DNA of 64,000 nucleotides. Origin: Fibrobacter sp. UWB2 (GTDB lineage: Bacteria; Fibrobacterota; Fibrobacteria; Fibrobacterales; Fibrobacteraceae). The DNA lies in the NCBI RefSeq assembly GCF_002210425.1, contig NZ_MWQK01000007.1, positions 1-64,000 on the forward strand, given 5' to 3'. The notes under the pieces were generated by a model. The model was not told the origin of the DNA and made no database searches. It worked only from the letters and a program-made list of their open reading frames with translations. Shown here one piece after another: positions 1-6,458 of this stretch. The translations under genes and the position numbers were made by a program. The first letter of the stretch is position 1, and every line of letters begins with the position of its first letter.

Positions 1-51
1 GATCGCCGATGGTACCTGGCCCCCGGGCCCGGGAGAGTAGGTCGCCGCTGG
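1..51 (+). rRNA. rrf: 5S ribosomal RNA, 3' end (partial)
   Basis: The first ~50 bases match the conserved 3' part of bacterial 5S rRNA: CGATGGTA, then a GC-rich helix IV arm, then GAGAGTAGGTCGCCGC. A strong terminator follows at once. The rest of the gene, and presumably the 16S and 23S genes, lie before the window. The exact 3' nucleotide is uncertain by a few bases. Confidence 0.85.
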
Positions 52-57
52 ATTCAC

Positions 58-98
58 GGGCCCCTTGAGGAAATCCTCGAGGGGCCCTTTCTTGTTTT
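58..98 (+). terminator. Terminator of the rRNA operon
   Basis: A 13-14 bp GC-rich stem (GGGCCCCTTGAGGA pairing with TCCTCGAGGGGCCC) is followed by a T-rich tail (TTTCTTGTTTT). It lies directly behind the 5S gene, as expected for the end of an rrn operon. Confidence 0.9.
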
Positions 99-130
99 AT
101 CTCGCCCTAGCGCAGTCCCGCAGGCGGCAC

Positions 131-152
131 TGTCATGCCGGACTCCGTTCCG
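131..152. repeat. Short palindromic element, divergent copy
   Basis: Begins TGTCATGCCGGACTCCG and has a CCGG/CCGG core. It resembles the family better preserved at 11172, 41580 and 53524. The second arm is degenerate. The rest of 99-257 shows no gene. Confidence 0.4.
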
Positions 153-257
153 GGAGGGAATCGGCTTACAAGTCTCGATACAGCATACACATCCCGATGT
201 GAATCGTTAGTAGCGGTTGATTAATGGCTAATGTCTAATTTTGTATATTCCGTACAA

Positions 258-1181
258 ATGACTAGAATTTCCGTATACATCCTGTTCCTCACCCTTTTCC
301 TCCTTGCGGCCTGCGACAGCGACAAGAAGGACTTCGAGACATTGAAAGAGGATGAAATAATCCTCGATATCAACACGGAAGAGTATTCGTTGAATGGAAC
401 GGTTATCGGCAAGACTGCTACCGATATTTCCGCTATTGATGATTTTATTGACAAGCCTCTTCATAAAGAAGTATGCAGGGTAAGGACGAAGTTTCAAGAA
501 GATGCTTTAAGGCGCGGTGAGTCTGGTGACGGGTTTGATTTTGCCAAATTGCATGTAGATGGAAATCTATCTTACGGGGATTTCTATAAAGCGTTCTCTT
601 CAATGTTCTTCTGTGGGTATTCGGTCTTTGATATTGCAATTGGCTCAAATTATAAGGGTGTTTTTAGGTTAAGTATCCCATCAACTAATTATATGTGGTG
701 TGGCCTTGTTATTCTGCGAATGAAAGGTCTAAGATATAAGTATTTGCGTAACCGTCAGAAGTTATCGCTTGCTGAAATGTCAGAGATAGATGTTAAGGAT
801 AGAGAGTGCGTTGAAAATCATGAAACATTGGACTTGTTATTGTCGTTTTATCGTAAAGATGATGGCATCGCCTATGTCGTCAGTTTGAATGAAACGTTTT
901 TCAATAAGGGCAGCCGGTTTGATGGCTATAACTTCTATACATTTAATGACGAAAATGATTTGTGGAAGTTTATTGAAGATGTCCGTTCTAGAGTGGAACG
1001 CCAAACAGAAAAGAAGCCTGAAACAAAACAGGATAGAGTCTTAAGATTACTTATTGATGCCCTGGATGGTCCAAATAAAATAACGCTTGTTTTTGAAAAA
1101 GACGTGCTGATGAAAGATATTGCCCCCATCATCAAAAAACTAAATACTTACGGGTATAGATTTGCATTTGATTTGGATTAA
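258..1181 (+). CDS. Predicted outer-membrane lipoprotein, unknown function
   Basis: About 307 aa. The N-terminus from ATG 258 (MTRISVYILFLTLFLLAAC) is a typical lipoprotein signal with lipobox LAAC, so the mature protein would start at Cys19 and continue DSDKKD. An upstream in-frame ATG at 231 would add nine residues before the signal and is less likely. The remainder is soluble, charged and rich in Lys, Asp and Phe, with no domain I recognise. The gene stands alone, downstream of the rRNA operon terminator. The lipoprotein assignment is seen in sequence; no function can be given. Confidence 0.8.
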   Translation: MTRISVYILFLTLFLLAACDSDKKDFETLKEDEIILDINTEEYSLNGTVIGKTATDISAIDDFIDKPLHKEVCRVRTKFQEDALRRGESGDGFDFAKLHVDGNLSYGDFYKAFSSMFFCGYSVFDIAIGSNYKGVFRLSIPSTNYMWCGLVILRMKGLRYKYLRNRQKLSLAEMSEIDVKDRECVENHETLDLLLSFYRKDDGIAYVVSLNETFFNKGSRFDGYNFYTFNDENDLWKFIEDVRSRVERQTEKKPETKQDRVLRLLIDALDGPNKITLVFEKDVLMKDIAPIIKKLNTYGYRFAFDLD

Positions 1182-1354
1182 AACTGCGCCGTTATGTGGA
1201 CCTGCAATATTTGGACTTTGAATATTCCAATTTACCACATTGATAAACTGTCCAAGGAACTTTCTGTTTTGTAGTTTTTCCTTGTCGCTTATGATTATAC
1301 ATTATTGAACGTAGGCGAGCGATGTTGCATTGCCTAGGGTGTGAGGATAAGAAC

Positions 1355-1462
1355 ATGGAAAACAATGAAGTTGAAATCAAGAAAGTCGGGCCAATTGTCG
1401 AAACCGTATGGGGTGTGTTCCTGCTTGTGGCTAGCTGCGCGCTAATCGTCTTTGCCGCTTAA
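1355..1462 (+). CDS. Small single-pass membrane peptide, 35 aa
   Basis: An ORF of 35 codons starting MENNEVEIKKVG. An acidic, polar N-terminus (~16 aa) is followed by one hydrophobic segment (VWGVFLLVASCALIVFAA) that runs to the C-terminus. GTGAGGA lies 5-11 bases before the ATG and can serve as a ribosome binding site, and a clean terminator follows within 12 bases, which supports a real short transcription unit. I do not recognise the family. It could be a membrane-anchored regulator or a component of a small-protein stress response, but this is speculation. Confidence 0.6.
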   Translation: MENNEVEIKKVGPIVETVWGVFLLVASCALIVFAA

Positions 1463-1473
1463 TCCTTGATTGC

Positions 1474-1519
1474 AAAAAAAGAAAGTCAGTCTGTGTTGGA
1501 GACTGACTTCTTTTTATTT
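1474..1519 (+). terminator. Terminator after the small membrane peptide
   Basis: AGTCAGTC (1484-1491) pairs with GACTGACT (1501-1508), flanked by an A tract upstream and TCTTTTT downstream. It works in both directions and may also terminate the convergent lipoprotein gene that ends at 1518. Confidence 0.85.
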
Positions 1520-2237
1520 AAAATTCCAGATTTCGCCAAGCGCATTCGCTTGCAGGCGGAATATATCGGTTGTTGTAGTACTCCGCGCAACCTGTGGGGT
1601 TTGGAGCCTTTTCGCAAGTCGTATCGCGAATCTCGACGAGCTTGTCGTAGACATCCTTATTCTTTACGGATCTGAATAGCAATGAGTTCTGGAGGCATTC
1701 AAAACAGCATAGTCTGTCATAGACATGCATTGTCTTTTCGATTTTTTCAATCACCTTTGTATCGCCAGTGGCAGAGAAATAGGCCCAGTGGGCATCGATA
1801 TCTTCGCCTTCGCATGTGACCGAGTCCATGAAAAATTCGTGACCTTGAATATACTTGCTTATGCTTTGTTGTGCCGGGAATCCTGTTGGGAAGACTCGCT
1901 GAAAATCTTTCTGTTCTTTTTCATCGAGGTGAGACATGATCCAGTTCTCATCAAGGTAATTGCGGTTCTTTAAACTTATGAGGTTGATTAGAGTAGGGTA
2001 GTAAACTCTTGCGTTTTCCACATTGAGCGTATTTGCTCTAATTATAGCCACGATAAGTTCGTTCGTGTATTCGGGGTTCATCTTGTAAGCTTCACCGATG
2101 AACAGGTCTACAGAATCGGCTAAGGCGGGAGTTAAATCATCCCGCTTAAAATTTTCATTTATTTGGGGGTTGAAAAGAGCACAGCTTGATAGGACTAGAA
2201 TGGCTAGAACAAATGATAGGTATAGTTGCTTTGTCAT
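1518..2237 (-). CDS. Predicted lipoprotein, unknown function
   Basis: 239 aa. Signal sequence MTKQLYLSFVLAILVLSSC with lipobox LSSC, so Cys19 would be lipidated; the mature protein starts ALFNPQ. The body contains eight further Cys residues in its C-terminal half (for example CCFEC near residue 178 and three near the C-terminus), which suggests disulfides in the periplasm or on the cell surface. No known domain recognised. It is transcribed towards the small peptide gene at 1355 and shares its terminator region. It is separated from the upstream helicase gene by a terminator, so it probably has its own promoter. Confidence 0.8.
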   Translation of the reverse strand: MTKQLYLSFVLAILVLSSCALFNPQINENFKRDDLTPALADSVDLFIGEAYKMNPEYTNELIVAIIRANTLNVENARVYYPTLINLISLKNRNYLDENWIMSHLDEKEQKDFQRVFPTGFPAQQSISKYIQGHEFFMDSVTCEGEDIDAHWAYFSATGDTKVIEKIEKTMHVYDRLCCFECLQNSLLFRSVKNKDVYDKLVEIRDTTCEKAPNPTGCAEYYNNRYIPPASECAWRNLEF

Positions 2238-2265
2238 AAATAAACCTTAGTTTGGTTACAATATA

Positions 2266-2297
2266 AACAAAAACGGAGCCCCGAAGGACTCCGTGTA
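2266..2297 (-). terminator. Terminator of the DEAD-box helicase gene
   Basis: ACGGAG/CTCCGT stem around CCCCGAAGGA; read on the minus strand it is followed by TTTTTGTTTATA. It lies 17-48 bases past the helicase stop codon. Confidence 0.8.
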
Positions 2298-2313
2298 TTT
2301 GTTTTTAGAGCTA

Positions 2314-4713
2314 TTAGACTCTTCCGAAGCGGCGTGTCTTGCGGAACGGCTTGTCGCCAAAGCTGCGTTCATCGCGGTCTTTGCGGAAGGGCTTGTCTTC
2401 GAACTTGCCGGGTTTGCGGTCGGCGAATTGGCGTTCGCGGCGGGCCTTGCGGTTTTCGAACGGCTTGTCGCCAAAGCTGCGTTCACCAAGGTCTTTGCGG
2501 AATCCGCCACGGCGTTCATCGTCGTGGAATCCTCCCTTGCGGTCGCGATGGAAACTGCGGCGTTCTTCGCGGCTAGCGTGCGGTCTTGTTCCCGGTGCGG
2601 GGCCCTCGGGCGGTTCGTCGGTCATCACGCGGAAGCGGGCGTCGTTACCGCGGATTGTCATTTCGGACAAAATGTCGAGAACGTCTTGCGGAAGCGTGTT
2701 CGGGAGTTCAACGGTACTGAACTTATCGAACAGCTTGATGCGACCGATATTGCTGCTGTTGATGTTTGCTTCGCCAGCGATTGCACCCACGATGTCTCGC
2801 GGGCTTACGTGGTCGATGCGACCCACGCCAAGGTAGTAACGCAAATAGCCTTCTTCGACGCCGTTCATGCCTTCTTTGCGTTCTTTCCTTAAGCGTTTCT
2901 GTTCTTCGCTATTGAGGCCGAAATCTTCGCTATTGCCGAGGAAGTCTCTGCCTGAGCGGACCTTTTCGCGGCGTTCCTTCGGAGCTTCGAGCGGCGGGAG
3001 GTTCGGGAAGAGCGGCTGCTTTTTCTGGTACATCTTGATGACTGCTGCTGCGATGTCTTCGGCAGTCATTTCGTTGACGGAGCCATCTTCGAGGGCTACG
3101 CCATCCTTCATGTTGCAACCTTCTGCGGCGAGTGCGCGGACGAGTTCCTTGAACTGGTCGAGTTCACCGTAGCTTACGACACTCTTGACTTTAGCCTTGA
3201 ATGCTTCGACGCGCTTTTTGCTAATCTGTTCGGAGGTCGGCATTTCCATCACGTCAATCGGCTGGCGCGTTGCCTTTTCGATAGTCTTGAGCATGCGCTT
3301 TTCGCGCGGCGTGATGAACAAGATGGCGTTACCGCTGCGGCCTGCACGGCCTGTACGGCCAATGCGGTGCACGTAGGATTCGGTGTCGTACGGAATGTCG
3401 TAGTTCACAACGAGTGAAATACGGTCCACGTCAATACCGCGGGCGGCGACGTCTGTTGCGACGACGATATCGAGCTTGCCCATCTTGAGACGGTTGATGG
3501 TGCGTTCGCGCATGGACTGGGCGAGGTCACCGTTGAGCGGAGCCACGTTGAAGCCTCGGCTTTCGAGCTTTTCAGCCACTTCTGTGGTGTTCTGCTTGGT
3601 GCGCACGAAAATGAGCACTCCGTCAAATTCTTCGCCTTCGAGCACGCGTGCGAGCGCTTCGATCTTATTTTCGTTTTTCACGAGCAAGTAGCGCTGGCAA
3701 ATGTTTTCGACCGTGGTCGTCTTGCCTTCGATGCGGGCTTCTTCGTATTCGCCCAAGTGCTGGTCGATAATTTTCTTGACGCTGTCCGGCATGGTGGCGC
3801 TAAAGAGGGCGCGCTGGGCGTCGGCGGGGATTTCCTTGAGGATGGTTTCCACGTCTTCCATAAAGCCCATGTCGAGCATTTCGTCAGCTTCGTCGAGGAC
3901 AATAGCCTTGACCGCTCCGAGAGAAATAGAACCACGCTTGATATGGTCAATCAAACGACCCGGTGTGGCAACGACGATGCTTGCCTTGCGCTTGAGGGCG
4001 CGCAACTGGATAGCGATATCCTGACCGCCATAGACCGGAACAACCGTCACGTTTTGCATCTTGACAGCGTATTGCTGGATGGCATCCGAAACCTGGATCG
4101 CAAGTTCGCGTGTCGGCGTAAGCACGAGCATGGACGTTTCGCGTCCGTTGAAGTTGATACGCGAAAGGAGCGGAAGTGAGAATGCTGCCGTCTTGCCGGT
4201 ACCTGTCTGTGCTGTTCCGAGAAGGTTTGCGCCCTGCAAAAGTGCCGGAATGGCCTTAGCCTGAATGGGCGAGGGCGTTTCGTAGCCGGCGAGCTTGACC
4301 GCTTCAAGAACTTCCGGAGAGAGACCGAGATCGTCGAACGTCACCAAAGATTCATCGCCGACATCTTCTTCGTCTGCGGAGTCTTCATTTAAGGCGGCCG
4401 AATCAGTCGCTGCTGTTGCGTCTTCTGCTTCAGCGGGCTTTTCCTGCTCGCTTGTCATATCGTCATCGTCGATAAATTCGACTTTTTCGCCTTTCTTAAT
4501 TTTGGAGTTTGCTCCGGATTTCAAAACTTCGCCATTGTCGTCAACGACAATGCCGTCCGGATTTGCTGCAAAGAATGCGGCTTCGTCAGCCTGATCTTCG
4601 TCTGCACCGCCTGCGATGGCGTTCAAGAAAGCATCTGCTTCGAGCTGTAATTTGGAGTTGTCGTTATTTTCCGGAACGTCAATTTCCGGGCCGCAAGAAA
4701 TATCTTCTGCCAT
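2314..4713 (-). CDS. deaD: ATP-dependent DEAD-box RNA helicase with DbpA-type RNA-binding domain
   Basis: 799 aa. RNA helicase of the DeaD/CsdA/DbpA group; these unwind rRNA and mRNA duplexes in ribosome assembly and cold adaptation. Motifs in order: Q motif around residues 126-151, Walker A AQTGTGKT (168-175), PTREL (200-204), DEAD (274-277), SAT (305-307), HRIGRTGRAG in the second RecA domain. A DbpA-like RNA-binding domain follows (YYLGVGRIDHVSP...). Two oddities: an acidic ~125-aa N-terminal extension rich in Asp, Glu and Ala, and a basic C-terminal tail of repeated blocks (RSFGDKPF occurs twice, with DKPFRKDRDER between them), also visible as DNA repeats at 2340-2500. Monocistronic, with its own terminator. 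Confidence 0.95.
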   Translation of the reverse strand: MAEDISCGPEIDVPENNDNSKLQLEADAFLNAIAGGADEDQADEAAFFAANPDGIVVDDNGEVLKSGANSKIKKGEKVEFIDDDDMTSEQEKPAEAEDATAATDSAALNEDSADEEDVGDESLVTFDDLGLSPEVLEAVKLAGYETPSPIQAKAIPALLQGANLLGTAQTGTGKTAAFSLPLLSRINFNGRETSMLVLTPTRELAIQVSDAIQQYAVKMQNVTVVPVYGGQDIAIQLRALKRKASIVVATPGRLIDHIKRGSISLGAVKAIVLDEADEMLDMGFMEDVETILKEIPADAQRALFSATMPDSVKKIIDQHLGEYEEARIEGKTTTVENICQRYLLVKNENKIEALARVLEGEEFDGVLIFVRTKQNTTEVAEKLESRGFNVAPLNGDLAQSMRERTINRLKMGKLDIVVATDVAARGIDVDRISLVVNYDIPYDTESYVHRIGRTGRAGRSGNAILFITPREKRMLKTIEKATRQPIDVMEMPTSEQISKKRVEAFKAKVKSVVSYGELDQFKELVRALAAEGCNMKDGVALEDGSVNEMTAEDIAAAVIKMYQKKQPLFPNLPPLEAPKERREKVRSGRDFLGNSEDFGLNSEEQKRLRKERKEGMNGVEEGYLRYYLGVGRIDHVSPRDIVGAIAGEANINSSNIGRIKLFDKFSTVELPNTLPQDVLDILSEMTIRGNDARFRVMTDEPPEGPAPGTRPHASREERRSFHRDRKGGFHDDERRGGFRKDLGERSFGDKPFENRKARRERQFADRKPGKFEDKPFRKDRDERSFGDKPFRKTRRFGRV

Positions 4714-4947
4714 AAGTCACCTTCGGGATCCGTAAACTTCATCTGCAGCACATGCCGCGTCATCACTTTGCTCGAATCGAGCATTCAATAAGCCCCGAAG
4801 TGCACTCGCACTTATAAACCTGAAGTCTGTTGGGTCCCCTTAATTTTGCGCCAAATGTAGAAAATAAAGGTTTGAAATCAAAGGTTTTTAAAAGCGCTGG
4901 TGACGAAGTAATAAAAAAGAATGTTGCGGCCGCGCCGGAAATTTTCA

Positions 4948-4976
4948 TAGACAGTTTAAATGAATTATACTATATT
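4948..4976 (+). promoter_or_regulatory. Promoter of tRNA-Ser(CGA)
   Basis: -35 TAGACA (4948-4953), 17-bp spacer, -10 TATATT (4971-4976); transcription would start just before the tRNA at 4988. The stretch 4714-4947, between the divergent helicase gene and this promoter, shows no gene; it must hold the helicase promoter. Confidence 0.7.
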
Positions 4977-4987
4977 ATGCAAACCTC

Positions 4988-5072
4988 GGAGAGATGCCAG
5001 AGTGGTCGAATGGGCCGGTCTCGAAATCCGGAGTCTGTCACAGGACCGAGGGTTCGAATCCCTCTCTCTCCT
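4988..5072 (+). tRNA. tRNA-Ser (anticodon CGA)
   Basis: Acceptor GGAGAGA (4988-4994) pairs with TCTCTCC (5065-5071); discriminator T5072; CCA not encoded. Anticodon loop CTCGAAA with CGA at 5022-5024, a long variable arm, and T-arm GAGGGTTCGAATCCCTC. Closely resembles E. coli tRNA-Ser(CGA). Reads codon TCG. Confidence 0.95.
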
Positions 5073-5077
5073 TTGAA

Positions 5078-5112
5078 ACGAAAAGCGAAGCCGTAAGGCT
5101 TCGCTTTTTGTT
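5078..5112 (+). terminator. Terminator of tRNA-Ser
   Basis: AAAGCGAAGCC GTAA GGCTTCGCTTT stem-loop followed by TTG and a T run. Confidence 0.9.
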
Positions 5113-5136
5113 TCAAGTGAAATAATAGTGGATGAG

Positions 5137-5253
5137 AACCCTCGCAGAGGGTTCGATTGACCGCGCGAGAGCGAAGCGAACACAGCGCGGTCAAGGATTA
5201 CGGCCTCCGGCCGTAACCCGGAGGGCAACTAGCGAAATGAAATGAGCTAGTTG
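5137..5253. repeat. Four consecutive perfect hairpins downstream of tRNA-Ser
   Basis: AACCCTC/GAGGGTT (5137-5153), TTGACCGCGC/GCGCGGTCAA (5157-5194), TTACGGCC/GGCCGTAA (5198-5216) and CAACTAGC/GCTAGTTG (5226-5253). All stems are perfect and lie 3-9 bases apart. No ORF or known RNA family explains them. They lie beyond the tRNA terminator. Confidence 0.75.
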
Positions 5254-5360
5254 TCCAATCCTTCACTCTCTTTGAGAGAGATAATGCACTTTTCTAGAGT
5301 GTCAGATTGACCTTGTCCAGAGAGAGGACGAGAAGGAACAGAATGTGACCGAACGATCCC

Positions 5361-5376
5361 ATCCCTCTCTCTCCTT
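5361..5376 (+). repeat. Second copy of the tRNA-Ser 3' end (attachment-site-like)
   Basis: ATCCCTCTCTCTCCTT is identical to 5058-5073, which covers the T-stem and acceptor 3' strand of tRNA-Ser. A more diverged copy (AATCCTTCACTCTCTTTGA) lies near 5257. Copies of a tRNA 3' end behind a tRNA gene are typical of integration sites, but no integrase is present in the window. Confidence 0.5.
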
Positions 5377-5542
5377 GAGAGAGAGGTAAATGCTCTCGTA
5401 TTGAGAAAAAATGAGCTCTCCAAGCCCTTAAAAAAAAGTCAAAACACCCATAAATTGGTAATTTTTGGCACTTTTATGGTCGAAAAATGAATTTTTGTAA
5501 TAAAAATGTATTCTTTTCTAAAAAATATGCTATATTTATTTA

Positions 5543-5755
5543 CGTGAACGTATCAGAGGGGAGCTTTGATTTGTTTGCGCAATTCCAAGCGCCCTTCTTA
5601 AGATTTAACGAAATAAACTGAGACAATAGGAACCGTAAAAACGGTTTTGGTGTATTAGGAGTTTATTCAAAAGTCTCTCATTCCAACTCGTAAAATACTG
5701 TCGCCCTCCCATCGAGGGCGACTTCCCGTTTATAGGGCTCACGGGATTTTTATAC
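5543..5755 (+). other. Non-coding stretch with promoter-like start and hairpins; possible small RNA
   Basis: The ~400 bp between 5385 and 5770 carries no credible ORF. TATATT at 5531-5536 is a plausible -10 without a good -35. Downstream lie hairpins AACCGT/ACGGTT (near 5630-5645), GTCGCCCTC/GAGGGCGAC (near 5700-5722) and CCCGT/ACGGG (5727-5750), the last followed by ATTTTTATA as in a terminator. Could be an unrecognised small RNA or decayed sequence. Confidence 0.25.
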
Positions 5756-5771
5756 CCTTTGACGCGGTTAC

Positions 5772-5806
5772 AAAAAAAGAACCCAACTTGCGTTGAGTTC
5801 TTTTTA
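5772..5806 (-). terminator. Second terminator behind the tRNA-Glu array
   Basis: A tract, AGAACCCAAC/GTTGAGTTCT stem, T tract; bidirectional. Preceded on the plus strand by the same GCGCGGTTACAAAAAAAG-like boundary seen before the other terminators of this array. Confidence 0.75.
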
Positions 5807-5825
5807 TACCGCTTGGCGCGGTTAC

Positions 5826-5857
5826 AAAAAAAGTCCAGCTTTCGCTGAACTTTTTTA
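5826..5857 (-). terminator. Terminator of tRNA-Glu copy 1
   Basis: AAAAAAAGT-CCAGC-TTTC-GCTGA-ACTTTTTT stem-loop directly at the 3' end of the tRNA on the minus strand. Confidence 0.8.
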
Positions 5858-5930
5858 TACCCCCAAGCGGTTTCGAACCGCTGTTGCGGGAATGAAAATC
5901 CCGAGTCCTGGGCCACTAGACGATAGGGGC
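5858..5930 (-). tRNA. tRNA-Glu (anticodon TTC), copy 1
   Basis: Minus-strand sequence begins GCCCCTATCGTCTAGTGG. Anticodon stem-loop CGGGA-TTTTCAT-TCCCG gives TTC; T-arm AGCGG-TTCGAAA-CCGCT. Acceptor GCCCCTA pairs with TGGGGGT with G-U pairs at 1-72 and 6-67; discriminator A. CCA not encoded. Identical to copies 2 and 3. Confidence 0.95.
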
Positions 5931-5946
5931 GTTTTGTGTGAGGACA

Positions 5947-5974
5947 AATATAGGATTTTATAGAATAATGTCAA
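5947..5974 (-). promoter_or_regulatory. Promoter of tRNA-Glu copy 1
   Basis: On the minus strand: -35 TTGACA (5974-5969), 16-bp spacer, -10 TATATT (5952-5947). Confidence 0.85.
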
Positions 5975-6049
5975 GGGTGGATGAATAAATTTTTTTTGAG
6001 GGGGCGCGGCTTTTCATAGTCGACTTTTTATACCCTTTGTCGCGGTTAC

Positions 6050-6082
6050 AAAAAAAGACCGACTTTTCAGTCGATCTTTTTT
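6050..6082 (-). terminator. Terminator of tRNA-Glu copy 2
   Basis: A tract, GACCGACT-TTTC-AGTCGATC stem-loop (one internal mismatch), T tract, directly behind the tRNA on the minus strand. Confidence 0.8.
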
Positions 6083-6083
6083 A

Positions 6084-6156
6084 TACCCCCAAGCGGTTTC
6101 GAACCGCTGTTGCGGGAATGAAAATCCCGAGTCCTGGGCCACTAGACGATAGGGGC
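6084..6156 (-). tRNA. tRNA-Glu (anticodon TTC), copy 2
   Basis: Same 73 bases as copy 1, displaced by 226 bp. The only base changes in this array lie outside the tRNA genes. Confidence 0.95.
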
Positions 6157-6172
6157 GTTTTGTGTGAGGACA

Positions 6173-6200
6173 AATATAGGATTTTATAGAATAATGTCAA
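6173..6200 (-). promoter_or_regulatory. Promoter of tRNA-Glu copy 2
   Basis: -35 TTGACA (6200-6195), 16-bp spacer, -10 TATATT (6178-6173); identical to that of copy 1. Confidence 0.85.
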
Positions 6201-6274
6201 GGGTGGATGAATAAATTTTTTTTGAGGGGGCGCGGCTTTTCATAGTCGACTTTTTATACCCTTTGTCGCGGTTA

Positions 6275-6308
6275 CAAAAAAAGACCGACTTTTCAGTCGA
6301 TCTTTTTT
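6275..6308 (-). terminator. Terminator of tRNA-Glu copy 3
   Basis: Same hairpin as at 6050, directly behind the third tRNA on the minus strand. Confidence 0.8.
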
Positions 6309-6309
6309 A

Positions 6310-6382
6310 TACCCCCAAGCGGTTTCGAACCGCTGTTGCGGGAATGAAAATCCCGAGTCCTGGGCCACTAGACGATAGGGGC
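6310..6382 (-). tRNA. tRNA-Glu (anticodon TTC), copy 3
   Basis: Same 73 bases as copies 1 and 2. Its upstream flank differs (the repeat ends near 6390), so this may be the ancestral copy. Confidence 0.95.
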
Positions 6383-6397
6383 GTTTTGTGTGCGCCA

Positions 6398-6425
6398 AAT
6401 ATAGATGTTTATAGAAAATTGTCAA
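6398..6425 (-). promoter_or_regulatory. Promoter of tRNA-Glu copy 3
   Basis: -35 TTGACA (6425-6420), 16-bp spacer, -10 TATATT (6403-6398). The spacer sequence differs from copies 1 and 2 but the hexamers are kept. It overlaps the first in-frame ATG (6405) of the divergent ABC gene, an argument against that start. Confidence 0.85.
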
Positions 6426-6458
6426 GGGTTTTTGTTTGAATTTTTTATTTTTTCTCTC

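Larger units (their letters stand above)
5851..6390. repeat. 226-bp tandem repeat carrying tRNA-Glu (two full units and a partial third)
   Basis: Units 5858-6083 and 6084-6309 read as identical, base for base. A third, partial unit starts at 6310 and diverges near 6391. Each unit carries tRNA-Glu, a promoter on its upstream side (higher coordinates) and, on its downstream side, a terminator. The period is exactly 226 bp measured from tRNA 3' end to tRNA 3' end. Confidence 0.95.

Noticed and set aside
4988-5376. A complete integrated mobile element at tRNA-Ser
   Set aside because: No integrase or cargo between the direct repeats; only 300 bp.
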